A stretch of 64,000 nucleotides of DNA from Mesobacillus jeotgali (GTDB taxonomy: Bacteria; Bacillota; Bacilli; Bacillales; Cytobacillaceae). The notes beneath the pieces are model-generated. The model was given only the letters and a program-made list of their open reading frames with translations. It was not told where the DNA came from and searched no databases. This document shows positions 34,643 to 42,309 of this stretch, one piece after another; the stretch's first letter is position 1; each line of letters starts with the position of its first letter. Where the stretch lies: NCBI RefSeq assembly GCF_014856545.2, contig NZ_CP109811.1, positions 800,001 to 864,000 on the forward strand. The letters are read 5' to 3'. The translations under genes were made by a program, and so were the position numbers.

Positions 34643-34800
34643 TTTTTTAGCGGGGGAACCTTTATATATCGAAAATTTAATTTATATAGCGACTTTTTTA
34701 TTTATATAGCGAAAAACTCCATTTTATAGCGAATTTTTCAATATTATAGCGAAAAATTCTTTTTTATAGCGAAATGGTAATTGTATGTCTTAATTACCAT
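34643..34800 (-). repeat. Hairpin-led 20-bp tandem array (core TCGCTATA, minus sense)
   Basis: Plus-strand TATAGCG starts at 34685, 34705, 34725, 34745 and 34765: a strict 20-bp period, with two decayed units to the left. Read on the minus strand, a hairpin of nine perfect pairs (AATTACCAT 34792-34800 with ATGGTAATT 34774-34782) is followed directly by the units. It lies just beyond the terminator of the minus-strand 37-codon gene. The hairpin sequence differs from that of the other arrays but the layout is the same. Confidence 0.85.
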
Positions 34801-34808
34801 CTTTCTGT

Positions 34809-34833
34809 AAAAAAGCCGCCGTCATTCGGCTTC
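34809..34833 (-). terminator. Terminator of the 37-aa gene
   Basis: AAGCCG/CGGCTT stem with TTTT on the minus strand, overlapping the stop codon. Confidence 0.65.
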
Positions 34834-34935
34834 CTGTTCCGGTGTATCCGGCTGGCACATTTTATCGATACCGACACCGATCACGAGCATCATAGCAATC
34901 GGAATGGAGAAGTTTAAAATATGAACAATAGTCAT
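34822..34935 (-). CDS. Small single-helix membrane peptide, 37 aa
   Basis: The ATG at 34935 has AAGGGAGGACTT upstream. Residues 3-22 form one hydrophobic helix (ILNFSIPIAMMLVIGVGI), then DKMCQPDTPEQEAE. Terminator and tandem array follow. In size it resembles small respiratory-complex peptides such as CydS or CydX, but the sequence does not match one I know. Confidence 0.6.
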   Translation of the reverse strand: MTIVHILNFSIPIAMMLVIGVGIDKMCQPDTPEQEAE

Positions 34936-35176
34936 GTCCAAGTCCTCCCTTAACCTTAAAAAGGTTTACATATTAATAACATTATATTGCATTTGTCACA
35001 GAATAGACACATTTACTTTTGATTATTCTGAAAACTTCGCAATTCTACCGAGTTAACTTCTATTTTCACTATAATTCTCATTTTTAACTTCAACGATTCC
35101 CAACAAATATTTCAAGGTTTCATCACATTTATTTGCTAGTTTTAAAAAGAGAATAATGCCGGGAGGAGGCAGCTGT

Positions 35177-36523
35177 ATGTGGAGGCTGAAAAAGCCATTT
35201 GCAATCTATATCTTTTTGCTTCTTTTGCTCGTCCCTGTTAATGCCTTTGCCGAAGAGTTCAGAGTGGAGAGCGGCCGATCGATCCAGAGTGCCGTCGAAG
35301 ATGCTGGAAATGGGGATACCATCCTGGTCTCTCCTGGAGTATATAAAGAAAATGTGATGATCGATAAGGAAATCACCATAAAAGGAGAAGAAGGAGCGAT
35401 AATTGATGGCGGCGGAAAAGGAAATGTCATCATCGTCACAGCTTCAAATGTGGTTCTTGAAGGACTCACGATCCAGAATGGCGGTACTGGTCAGGAAGAC
35501 AGCGGGATCTTCATTAAAAAAGCCCATCATAATGTGATCAAGAACAATACATTGAAAAATGTCCAGAATGGAATTTATATAGCGAACAGCAATGAAAACA
35601 AGCTGCTTGGCAATCGCATTGCAAGCAATGAATCTCATTTCTCTGAGCGTGGGAACGGAATCCATATGTTTAAGGGAGAGGGCCATTTGCTGAAAGAGAA
35701 TGAAATTGCCAAGGTTCAGGATGGAATTTATTTTGATTTTACGAAAGGCATCAAGCTGCAAGGGAATCACATCAGTGAATCCCGCTATGGCATGCATTTT
35801 ATGTTCAGTGAAGGCATACTGGCGGAAAGAAACCATGTAGAAAAAAATGTGACCGGCCTCATGGTGATGGACTCAGCACGCATTGATTTTATTGAAAACA
35901 AGGTGACCGACCACTTTCACTTCCGCGGCTATGGAATCCTGATTTATGAAACAAAAGAGGTCCTCGTTGAGGGCAATGAAATACTTCGGAACAGCACAGG
36001 ACTGTCCCTGGAATATGGGGTCGATACCCTGATCAACAGGAATCAGATTGCCGCCAATCAAGTTGGCCTTGAATTCATGGGAAAGAATGAAAATAACACT
36101 TTTTCCAAAAACAATTTTATTGGAAATGTCGTCCAATCAAAGATATCAGGGGAAGATATGAGGCTCGATGATGGAGTGAAGGGAAATTACTGGGATGACT
36201 ACAGCAGTTTTGACCTTTCAGGTGATGGTGTGGGAGAAGAAGCATACAAGGCAGGGTCTCTGTACGATCGCCTTTTGCGCAAACAGCCTTACTGGCAATT
36301 CTTTTTTGAAAGTCCATCGATCAAGCTGTGGACCAAGGCGGAAGCGTTGTTTCCATCGTTTGGATCAGCAGATGTGTATGATGCCCGCCCGCTCATCGAA
36401 CCAGTTATCATGCTTCAGGAAACCGAACAGCTCAGTAAAGACCGCGGAATCCCCGGAATTATAGGCATATTGTTTATTTTGTTCTCGATACTTGTCATTG
36501 TGAAAGGAAGGAAACTGCGATGA
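35177..36523 (+). CDS. nosD: NosD-like copper-maturation protein of nitrous oxide reductase
   Basis: 448 residues from the ATG at 35177 (GGGAGGAGG upstream). Signal peptide with core FAIYIFLLLLLVPVNAFA, then a right-handed beta-helix with repeated motifs such as NGIYIANSNENKLLGNRI and GNEILRNSTGLSLEYG (CASH/NosD repeats). A C-terminal membrane helix follows. NosD works with the NosFY ABC transporter to mature the copper site of NosZ. It is the first gene of nosDLYF, with overlaps throughout. No nosZ lies beside it. Confidence 0.9.
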   Translation: MWRLKKPFAIYIFLLLLLVPVNAFAEEFRVESGRSIQSAVEDAGNGDTILVSPGVYKENVMIDKEITIKGEEGAIIDGGGKGNVIIVTASNVVLEGLTIQNGGTGQEDSGIFIKKAHHNVIKNNTLKNVQNGIYIANSNENKLLGNRIASNESHFSERGNGIHMFKGEGHLLKENEIAKVQDGIYFDFTKGIKLQGNHISESRYGMHFMFSEGILAERNHVEKNVTGLMVMDSARIDFIENKVTDHFHFRGYGILIYETKEVLVEGNEILRNSTGLSLEYGVDTLINRNQIAANQVGLEFMGKNENNTFSKNNFIGNVVQSKISGEDMRLDDGVKGNYWDDYSSFDLSGDGVGEEAYKAGSLYDRLLRKQPYWQFFFESPSIKLWTKAEALFPSFGSADVYDARPLIEPVIMLQETEQLSKDRGIPGIIGILFILFSILVIVKGRKLR

Positions 36524-36984
36524 TCAAAAAGCTTGGAGTTTTATTGATAATGTCAGCAGCGGTAATATCGGGCTGCAATAACAGCACGATGGAACCGGAG
36601 GAAATCAACCCGGAAATTGATGTGTGTGAGGTGTGCAATATGGGTCTTGCACATGAGCACTATGCTACTGAGGTCGTCACTGCTGATGGGGAAGTGTATA
36701 AATTTGATGATATAGGATGTATGGATGAATTCATGGAGATGGAGGCACATCTCAAGGAAGAAAATGCTTCAAAAAAATATGTGCGTGATGTGGACACAGG
36801 GGAATGGGTCGAGCTTGAAGAAGCCTTCCATGCGTACCACCCTGATTTCTGGACGCCAATGGCGAATGGTGTTGTCAGTTTCAAGGATAAAGAGAGCGCT
36901 GAAAACTATGTTAATGAACAGGGAATGGGCGAAGTGCTGGATTATGAGTCATTAGAGAATCATGAGTGGAGTTGGGAGCAATGA
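36520..36984 (+). CDS. nosL: NosL-like copper-binding lipoprotein
   Basis: 154 residues. A lipoprotein signal peptide ends at the lipobox VISGC. The NosL Cu(I)-binding motif CEVCNMGL follows, then KFDDIGCMDEF. NosL delivers Cu(I) to apo-NosZ outside the membrane. The start overlaps nosD by 4 bp and the end overlaps nosY by 4 bp (ATGA). Confidence 0.9.
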   Translation: MIKKLGVLLIMSAAVISGCNNSTMEPEEINPEIDVCEVCNMGLAHEHYATEVVTADGEVYKFDDIGCMDEFMEMEAHLKEENASKKYVRDVDTGEWVELEEAFHAYHPDFWTPMANGVVSFKDKESAENYVNEQGMGEVLDYESLENHEWSWEQ

Positions 36985-37799
36985 GGTACATCGCGAGGCA
37001 GCAAATGACCTTGATGATGAGAAGCCATTGGCTTGCCGGCTTTGGCTTATTGTTCTCATCCCTGGCTGTGATGGTCGCGTTCCTAGGCAATACCGGCGGG
37101 ACTGGATTTGATGGTTTTAACCGGATGACGGCCAGCTTGCTGAATATCAACTTACTGCTGATTCCCTTGCTGTCTTTGCTGATCGGCAGCCTGTTTCTGT
37201 CAGGCGAAAAGGAAGACCGTGGGCTGCTACTGCTGCTGACCTATCCGATCTCGCCGTGGTCGGTTATCCTTGGAAAGTATGCAGGACTATTCGTTTCCGT
37301 CTGGTCTGTTTTGACGTTTGGATATGGTGCAGCCTTGCTCGTCATTTTCTTCGCCGGCGGAGGAGTCTCTGTTTCCTTGCTGATATTATTTTATCTATAT
37401 TCAATCCTGCTCGCGGCTATCTTCCTGTCGCTGGCAATGATGATTGGCATAATCGCTAAAACGCGATTCCAGGCACTGGGGATAAGCCTGATTGTCTGGG
37501 CTTTCCTTGTGCTTTTCTATGAATTTATCATTATGGGATTAAGCATGTTCTTGATGAAGCAATGGCTGCTGACAATGCTGACTGTGTCCATCTTTCTGAA
37601 TCCGGTGGAGTTGATCCGTGTCCAGTCAATTTTGTCGCTGGACGGAGCATCAGTATTCGGTCCGCGCTTATATGATCTAACTATCTGGGCAGATGGATGG
37701 ATTGGGAAAACGTTGTTTGTACTTGCCGTTTTGCTCTGGACGGTACTGCCTGTCCTATACACAGTGTACAGGACGAAACGGGGGGTTAGTGATGAATAG
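36981..37799 (+). CDS. nosY: NosY-like ABC transporter permease
   Basis: 272 residues with six membrane helices and ABC-2-type motifs (FLSGEKEDRGLLLLLTYPIS, then WSVILGKYAGLF). The ATG at 36981 overlaps the nosL stop. It pairs with NosF, supplies a sulfur species or energy for copper-site assembly in the known systems, and is coupled to nosF by an 8-bp overlap. Confidence 0.9.
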   Translation: MRYIARQQMTLMMRSHWLAGFGLLFSSLAVMVAFLGNTGGTGFDGFNRMTASLLNINLLLIPLLSLLIGSLFLSGEKEDRGLLLLLTYPISPWSVILGKYAGLFVSVWSVLTFGYGAALLVIFFAGGGVSVSLLILFYLYSILLAAIFLSLAMMIGIIAKTRFQALGISLIVWAFLVLFYEFIIMGLSMFLMKQWLLTMLTVSIFLNPVELIRVQSILSLDGASVFGPRLYDLTIWADGWIGKTLFVLAVLLWTVLPVLYTVYRTKRGVSDE

Positions 37800-38502
37800 C
37801 AGCGAATGGATCAGGATTGAAGGACTGGCAAAACATTATAGTGAGACGAAAAAGATTACCGACATTAACTTGACCATCAACAAGCCTGAAGTCTTTGCGT
37901 TATGCGGCGGAAACGGCGCGGGCAAGAGTACGTTGATTAAGATGCTTACAGGGATGATGAAACCAACTGCCGGAAAAATTCTGATGGACGGTAAGGTAAT
38001 CGACCCGCAAAAACAAGGATTCAAAAAATTATTTTCCTATATGCCGGATGAAATGCTCTTTCCCCGCCAGCTGACAGGTTTGGAGATTTTGACCTTTTTT
38101 GCAAGGTTAAGAGGAATAACTGATGAAAAAGTTATGGAAGCTCTTAAGCAGGTTGGGTTATTTGAAGTACGAAATATGCAGATTAAACAATACTCTAAAG
38201 GAATGCAGCAACGTCTCTCACTGGCGCAAGCGCTATTGCCGGATGTCCCTCTTCGGATCCTTGATGAACCTACCAATGGGCTGGATCCATTGTGGGTGTT
38301 CCGCTTCAAGGAAATTATCCTGGAAGAGAAAAAGCAGGGCAGGACGATTCTTTTTACTACTCACATCCTTAGTCTCGTTGAGGAATTGGCAGACAGGGCT
38401 GCGTTCATGCAGGAGGGGCAGCTGCAGTATTGTGATTCAGTAACATCACTTGTAGAAAATAACGGTGTCTATACGCCGCTTGAAAAAGTCTTCTTTCATT
38501 AA
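37792..38502 (+). CDS. nosF: NosF-like ABC transporter ATPase
   Basis: 236 residues from the ATG at 37792. Walker A reads GGNGAGKST, the signature is YSKGMQQRLSLAQAL and Walker B is RILDEPTNGLDP, with H in FTTHILS. It is the ATPase of the NosFY complex. It ends the operon; the shared terminator region at 38553 follows. Confidence 0.92.
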   Translation: MNSSEWIRIEGLAKHYSETKKITDINLTINKPEVFALCGGNGAGKSTLIKMLTGMMKPTAGKILMDGKVIDPQKQGFKKLFSYMPDEMLFPRQLTGLEILTFFARLRGITDEKVMEALKQVGLFEVRNMQIKQYSKGMQQRLSLAQALLPDVPLRILDEPTNGLDPLWVFRFKEIILEEKKQGRTILFTTHILSLVEELADRAAFMQEGQLQYCDSVTSLVENNGVYTPLEKVFFH

Positions 38503-38552
38503 TTCTTGATTGTTTCCGGAGTTCGAGTGAAAATCGATCCTACATGCAATGC

Positions 38553-38592
38553 AAAAAAATCCCGGCGCTGATTTCGGCACCGGGATTTATTA
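38553..38592. terminator. Terminator between nosF and the second NosL gene
   Basis: AAATCCCGG...CCGGGATTT. The minus-strand side has a seven-base T-run and is the stronger one. Confidence 0.75.
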
Positions 38593-38624
38593 AAGTGTTC
38601 ATGGCCTTTCGAGACTCCACTAAC

Positions 38625-39257
38625 TTAATGGCCGCTTTCCTCTTCGCCTTCGCCATCCATATCATTTTCCTGATCCTTATCCATATCCATGCTATCGCTG
38701 TTCATCTTCATTTTTTTCATGTAGCGTTCTTTAGAGATTTGGTCAATCTGTTCCCATGATGCCATTGCGGGATTCTTGCCGTTGTTTTCTGAAATGAATT
38801 TCTCGGCGCTTTCATTATCCTTGAAGAAAGCATAGCCATATTTCATAGGTGTTTTCAGATCTGCTTTCACAGGAATCGAGGAATTGGCATCGATCCATTC
38901 AGATGTAATGTAATCGCGTACCCACTTTTCTTCAAATTCGACATCATCACGCCGTGTGATATTCAACAGACATCCGGAGTCGTCAAAGAATACATACTCT
39001 CCGTCTTTCGTTTTGGCCTGAGCTGTAAAAACACCCATTGGGTCAGCTTCCTCGTATACCTTCATATTGCAGAAGGCACAAACATCATCAGCGCCGGGTT
39101 CATGAGGACCATCTCCATGATCATCCTCCTCGTGTTTCACTTCCGTTGCCGCAGTCTCCTGACCGTCTTTCTGCTCCTTTTCAGCTGCTTCATCTCCGCA
39201 GGCAGAAACAATTATCATTAAAAAGAATGCCATCATGACAGCAGATAATTTCTTCAT
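38625..39257 (-). CDS. Second NosL-family lipoprotein with His/Asp-rich linker
   Basis: 210 residues. A lipoprotein signal ends IIVSAC. An acidic, His-containing linker (HEEDDHGDGPHEPGADD) precedes the NosL motif CAFCNMKVYEE and FFDDSGCLLNIT. The tail is Met/Asp/Glu-rich (MKMNSDSMDMDKDQEND), which may bind metal. It faces the nosDLYF operon convergently. It could serve copper delivery to another cuproenzyme or duplicate NosL. AAGGAGGAGAATAAA precedes the ATG. Confidence 0.85.
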   Translation of the reverse strand: MKKLSAVMMAFFLMIIVSACGDEAAEKEQKDGQETAATEVKHEEDDHGDGPHEPGADDVCAFCNMKVYEEADPMGVFTAQAKTKDGEYVFFDDSGCLLNITRRDDVEFEEKWVRDYITSEWIDANSSIPVKADLKTPMKYGYAFFKDNESAEKFISENNGKNPAMASWEQIDQISKERYMKKMKMNSDSMDMDKDQENDMDGEGEEESGH

Positions 39258-39531
39258 TTTATTCTCCTCCTTTGATCGATTTATATCCTATCAAGGAGTT
39301 GTGATTAAAATGCGAAAAATCAATGGTGAAAACGTGATAAGCTCACTGTTTTTATGAATATTTTGTGACAATTATTCCACCATCGTATATGGTTTGCCAG
39401 ATTGCAGTGGCTGAACGACTAATTATGTACTTTATTAGTTCAAACTATATCCTTTTGTGTTCCTGAAGCACAATGAATGTGAAAATAGATGGTCTAAAGA
39501 GCGAGCTTGCATTGTAATTTATATAAAAGCT
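39258..39531. other. Intergenic region upstream of the second NosL gene
   Basis: No gene seen. It holds the promoter region of the minus-strand lipoprotein gene. GTGATAAGCTCAC at about 39334-39346 is a 4-bp-arm palindrome with one base less spacing than an FNR/CRP box, so an FNR site is not claimed. Confidence 0.5.
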
Positions 39532-39861
39532 TTACTGTTTATCCTGTTTATTCATGCTTTTAAACTTCATGAAATCCAGATAGTAAGCAAAGTCTTCCTT
39601 GCTGATTCCATTTTTTATTGCCTCATCAACGAGTCCAGCCCATTCCTCATCAACAGGTATCATTTGCTGTCCCATTAAATACTCAACCGTTGTATCAAGA
39701 TTGTCTGCTAGTCTGGAAAGCACCTGTAGAGAGGGGTTTCCCTGGATCCCCCTTTCGATGTAACTGAGATAGGATTTGGACACATTCGCTTTTTCTGAGA
39801 GTTCGCTAATAGAATACTTTTTTTCAAGCCTTAAGCTTTTAATTTTCTCGCCTACGCTCAT
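39532..39861 (-). CDS. SinR/SlrR-like repressor (XRE HTH plus SinR C-terminal domain)
   Basis: 109 residues. The helix-turn-helix (about 6-60) contains YSISELSEKANVSKSYLSYI and ERGIQGNPSLQVLSRLA. The C-terminal domain (EEWAGLVDEAIKNGISKEDF) is the SinI/SinR heterodimerisation helix pair. It is less close to B. subtilis SinR than the second copy at 40851, so it is a paralog, perhaps with an SlrR-like role. A 41-bp palindrome with GTTCTTT boxes lies upstream. Confidence 0.85.
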   Translation of the reverse strand: MSVGEKIKSLRLEKKYSISELSEKANVSKSYLSYIERGIQGNPSLQVLSRLADNLDTTVEYLMGQQMIPVDEEWAGLVDEAIKNGISKEDFAYYLDFMKFKSMNKQDKQ

Positions 39862-39949
39862 ATGGGAAGCTCCTTTAATTCACTATTAATTCATTATAAC
39901 GAACAAAACAGTTCTTTTAAAAATACAAGAAACTGAGATAAACGGAGTA

Positions 39950-39990
39950 TTTTCTTAAAAAAGAACGATTTTTGTTCTTTTTTAAGAAAA
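39950..39990. promoter_or_regulatory. Large palindromic operator with SinR-type boxes
   Basis: A perfect 17-bp inverted repeat, TTTTCTTAAAAAAGAAC and its complement, separated by GATTTTT. The inner arms AAAGAAC/GTTCTTT match the SinR box GTTCTYT. A further GTTCTTTT lies at 39911. The site sits between the divergent sinR-like gene and the zinc-ribbon gene, so it may control both. Confidence 0.7.
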
Positions 39991-40080
39991 TTAGCCATAT
40001 TTTAGACTTTTTCAGAATTGGTACAAATGAACTATACTTCAATGGAATAATGCAGCAAGTCACTTAAAAAAGGGGGCTGG

Positions 40081-40275
40081 ATGGCCGTGTACAGAAAAAA
40101 TTGTGATCGATGCAATCGTCCTTCGTTTAGCAGCAGCGAGGTTGGGGAGTGGCTGTGCCCGATTTGCGGAAATGATTTAACAAGGTATCCTTTCTTTAAT
40201 GCCGTCAGCCTTGAAAAAGTGGCCATTTTATCAAACTGGAAAAAGCAAAGGTATAAGAAATCTACCCACCCATAA
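40081..40275 (+). CDS. Small zinc-ribbon protein, 64 aa
   Basis: The ATG at 40081 is behind AAAAAGGGGG. Two CxxC knuckles, NCDRCNRP and WLCPICGND, spaced 17 residues apart, form a zinc ribbon, followed by a basic tail (WKKQRYKKS). It is divergent from the SinR paralog across the palindromic operator. The role is unknown; a link to biofilm or motility control is suggested only by position. Confidence 0.7.
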   Translation: MAVYRKNCDRCNRPSFSSSEVGEWLCPICGNDLTRYPFFNAVSLEKVAILSNWKKQRYKKSTHP

Positions 40276-40511
40276 GTTTATGGGGGTAAATAAATAAAAA
40301 GAGTTCAACAATTAAAGATATTATTTGACAAAATATAGTGTTTAAATGGTTGTAATTTTCAGAAAAATACTATTTCTAGCTGTGATTTTGTAATTGTTTG
40401 GAAGAAAAAAGAAAAAAACCTTCTAATGCTGGCGACAAATAGTTACATGTTAAATATATAGAACAAGGTACAATGACATTGGGAGTTAAGAAGTGAGTAA
40501 AAAGATACAGA
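40276..40511. other. Intergenic region before the riboswitch
   Basis: No gene seen. It is A/T-rich, with a TACAAT hexamer at about 40471 that may be the -10 of the sinI transcript. Confidence 0.5.
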
Positions 40512-40592
40512 AAAAGGCAAACTTGTTGAAAAACTAGGACGCAAAGTCACGGATCTAAGGTGCAATCGACTATGATGGCCGGACTGCCTGGA
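40512..40592 (+). promoter_or_regulatory. Cyclic di-GMP-I (GEMM) riboswitch upstream of sinI
   Basis: Read in order: GGCAAAC, a stem capped by GAAA, GGACGCAAAGTCAC, GGATCTAAGG, a variable hairpin, then ATGGCCGGACTGCC. These are the conserved blocks of the GEMM class I aptamer, including GACGCAAAG and CTAAGG. No terminator lies between the aptamer and the TTG start 28 bases on; a GGGGGGAAG ribosome site does. Control is therefore probably at translation initiation. Confidence 0.9.
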
Positions 40593-40620
40593 ATACTAAC
40601 TGTATTTTGGGGGGAAGAAC

Positions 40621-40749
40621 TTGATTAAAGAGCAGGTAGTTTTCGAAGAACTGGATACAGAATGGATGCAGCTTATAATGGAAGCATTAGAAATGGGAAT
40701 TAACAAAGAAGAAATCAGGGAATTTTTAATGAAGACAAAAAATAGCTAA
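40621..40749 (+). CDS. sinI: SinI-like antirepressor, 42 aa
   Basis: TTG start at 40621 behind GGGGGGAAG. The 42-residue peptide carries EWMQLIMEALEMGINKEEIREFL, given here in two parts: EWMQLIMEALEMG and INKEEIREFL. This matches the SinI helix that sequesters SinR. SinI relieves SinR repression of biofilm matrix genes. It is preceded by a c-di-GMP riboswitch and is convergent with sinR, unlike the B. subtilis sinI-sinR operon. Confidence 0.88.
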   Translation: MIKEQVVFEELDTEWMQLIMEALEMGINKEEIREFLMKTKNS

Positions 40750-40777
40750 GTGATTTATACATAGACAGTTTAAGTGA

Positions 40778-40815
40778 AATCGAGCAGCTCTTATGGAGGT
40801 GCTTTTATTTTTTGC
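40778..40815 (+). terminator. Terminator of sinI
   Basis: AGCAGCTC-TTAT-GGAGGTGCT with one bulge, then TTTATTTTTT. Confidence 0.65.
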
Positions 40816-40819
40816 ATGA

Positions 40820-40848
40820 AAAAGGACAGCCATTAAAGCTGTCCTTAA
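40820..40848 (-). terminator. Terminator of sinR
   Basis: AAGGACAGC/GCTGTCCTT stem, TTTTT on the minus strand. Confidence 0.8.
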
Positions 40849-40850
40849 AA

Positions 40851-41171
40851 TTATTTATTGTTGAGTCTCCATTTATTGAATTCCAGGAACTCACGGAATT
40901 GGTCTTTTGTGATTCCTGAATCCATTGCATCTTTTACAAGATTGACCCAGTCTGAATCCATGTTCTCTTTATCGGGCTGCTCATGAATGAGATGGTCCAC
41001 CGGTACATTCAGTACTCCAGCTATCTTTTCTAAAAATTGGATTGAAGGATTTGTTTGAAGATTTCGCTCCAGGGAACTCAAATATGATTTGGCCACGCCA
41101 GCTTGTTCTGCCAATTCGGATAGGGACATTCTTTTCTCTTGTCGAAGTTTTTTGACGCGTTCACCGATCAA
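40851..41171 (-). CDS. sinR: SinR, biofilm/sporulation master repressor
   Basis: 106 residues from a TTG at 41171, which has AAGGTG at 8-base spacing and gives the SinR N-terminus LIGERVKKLRQEK. MSLSELAEQAGVAKSYLSSL and ERNLQTNPSIQFLEKIAGVL closely match B. subtilis SinR. The C-terminal domain (SDWVNLVKDAMDSGITKDQF) is the SinI-binding and dimerisation part. It represses matrix genes at GTTCTYT boxes. GAAC half-sites at 41233-41264 upstream suggest autoregulation. Confidence 0.92.
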   Translation of the reverse strand: MIGERVKKLRQEKRMSLSELAEQAGVAKSYLSSLERNLQTNPSIQFLEKIAGVLNVPVDHLIHEQPDKENMDSDWVNLVKDAMDSGITKDQFREFLEFNKWRLNNK

Positions 41172-41232
41172 TGTTATCCACACCTTATCAATTTATAGTT
41201 ATATCATAACAAATCTGATAAAATAGTTCCAT

Positions 41233-41264
41233 ATTGAGAACAACTTATAGAACAATTATAACCA
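41233..41264. promoter_or_regulatory. Candidate SinR-type half-sites upstream of sinR
   Basis: AGTTCC, TGAGAACA and TAGAACA follow each other within about 35 bp upstream of sinR. GAAC/GTTC cores resemble SinR boxes but lack the full GTTCTYT. Confidence 0.4.
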
Positions 41265-41465
41265 AACACAAACTATTTTTCGTCTGCTTTTATTAAAAAA
41301 CATGTTGGGAAAAAACTCGTTGCTTTTATATCGGCCATTGAAGTGGTCAGTTGTACATCATTTTATGGATTGTTTATGAAAAATCCATACACAGTTGTCC
41401 ATTGTATTCAAACGGACATAAAAAAGGTAAAATGGTAGCAATCAGACAAGGTACGGTGATGTTTT

Positions 41466-42191
41466 ATGCAGAAAAAGTATTTATTGATCTATGAAGAAAT
41501 TTCGAAACAGATCCAGGAAGGAGCTTATCCTCCTAAAACAATTTTGCCATCCGAAAACGAATTCGCGGATATGTACCAAACTTCGAGGGAAACCATCCGC
41601 AAAGCACTGAATCTGCTTGCTCAAAATGGATTCATCCAAAAAATTCGCGGCAAAGGTTCGCTTGTACTGGATTTGAAAAGACATCAGTTTCCGATAACCG
41701 GATTAATCAGTTTCAAAGAACTGGCGAAGAACATGGGCGGAAAAGCGAAAACGACTGTGGAAGAATTCACTCTCGAGCTCGCAGGCCGGGAAATTGCCAG
41801 GGAATTGAATATAGCTGATGATGAAAAGGTTTGGAAGGTAAAAAGAGTCCGGCATATTGATGAAGAACGAGTGATTCTCGATAAGGATTATCTCGTAGAA
41901 AGGCATGTGCCAGGACTGTCGAGCGAGAAATGCGAAAACTCGATATTTGAGTACATTGAAGGTCAGCTTGAGAAGAAAATCAGCTTTGCGAAGAAAGAAT
42001 TCACGGTGGAGGAACCCAGTGGGGAAGACCGGAAGCTTCTTGATATGGAAGGATTTCATGCAATCGTCATCGTGAAAAACTATATTTATTTTGATGACGC
42101 GACCCTGTTCCAATATACAGAATCAAGGCACCGTCCCGACAAGTTCCGGTTCGTTGATTTTGCCAGACGGATGGATACACAGACTCTATGA
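41466..42191 (+). CDS. treR: TreR-like GntR-family trehalose operon repressor
   Basis: 241 residues. The winged helix at 1-70 has LPSENEFADMYQTSRETIRKAL and GFIQKIRGKGSLVL. The UTRA effector domain follows (VILDKDYLVERHVPGL and YTESRHRPDKFRFVDFARR), matching B. subtilis TreR along its length. TreR releases DNA on binding trehalose-6-phosphate. No treP or treA gene lies in this window, so the repressor is separated from its usual operon. Confidence 0.9.
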   Translation: MQKKYLLIYEEISKQIQEGAYPPKTILPSENEFADMYQTSRETIRKALNLLAQNGFIQKIRGKGSLVLDLKRHQFPITGLISFKELAKNMGGKAKTTVEEFTLELAGREIARELNIADDEKVWKVKRVRHIDEERVILDKDYLVERHVPGLSSEKCENSIFEYIEGQLEKKISFAKKEFTVEEPSGEDRKLLDMEGFHAIVIVKNYIYFDDATLFQYTESRHRPDKFRFVDFARRMDTQTL

Positions 42192-42195
42192 AAAA

Positions 42196-42252
42196 AAGAA
42201 GCTGCCATTGATGCCGGATTAACCAGGCAATCAAATGGCAGCTTTTATTTTT
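42196..42252 (+). terminator. Terminator of treR
   Basis: AGAAGCTGCCATTtg-type long stem: GAAGCTGCCATT pairs with AATGGCAGCTTTT across a 22-base loop, then TTTATTTTT. Confidence 0.7.
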
Positions 42253-42309
42253 AGTAAAGAAAATAGATATTTCACTTAGAGGCGTTCCCTGCTCCATGCA
42301 TTCTTCTGA

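Noticed and set aside
39330..39350. FNR/CRP-type box upstream of the second NosL gene
   Set aside because: GTGATAAGCTCAC has five rather than six bases between half-sites.
41340..41440. Tre operator upstream of treR
   Set aside because: TTGTACATC and GTCC/GGAC repeats are present, but no convincing match to the known TreR palindrome was found.
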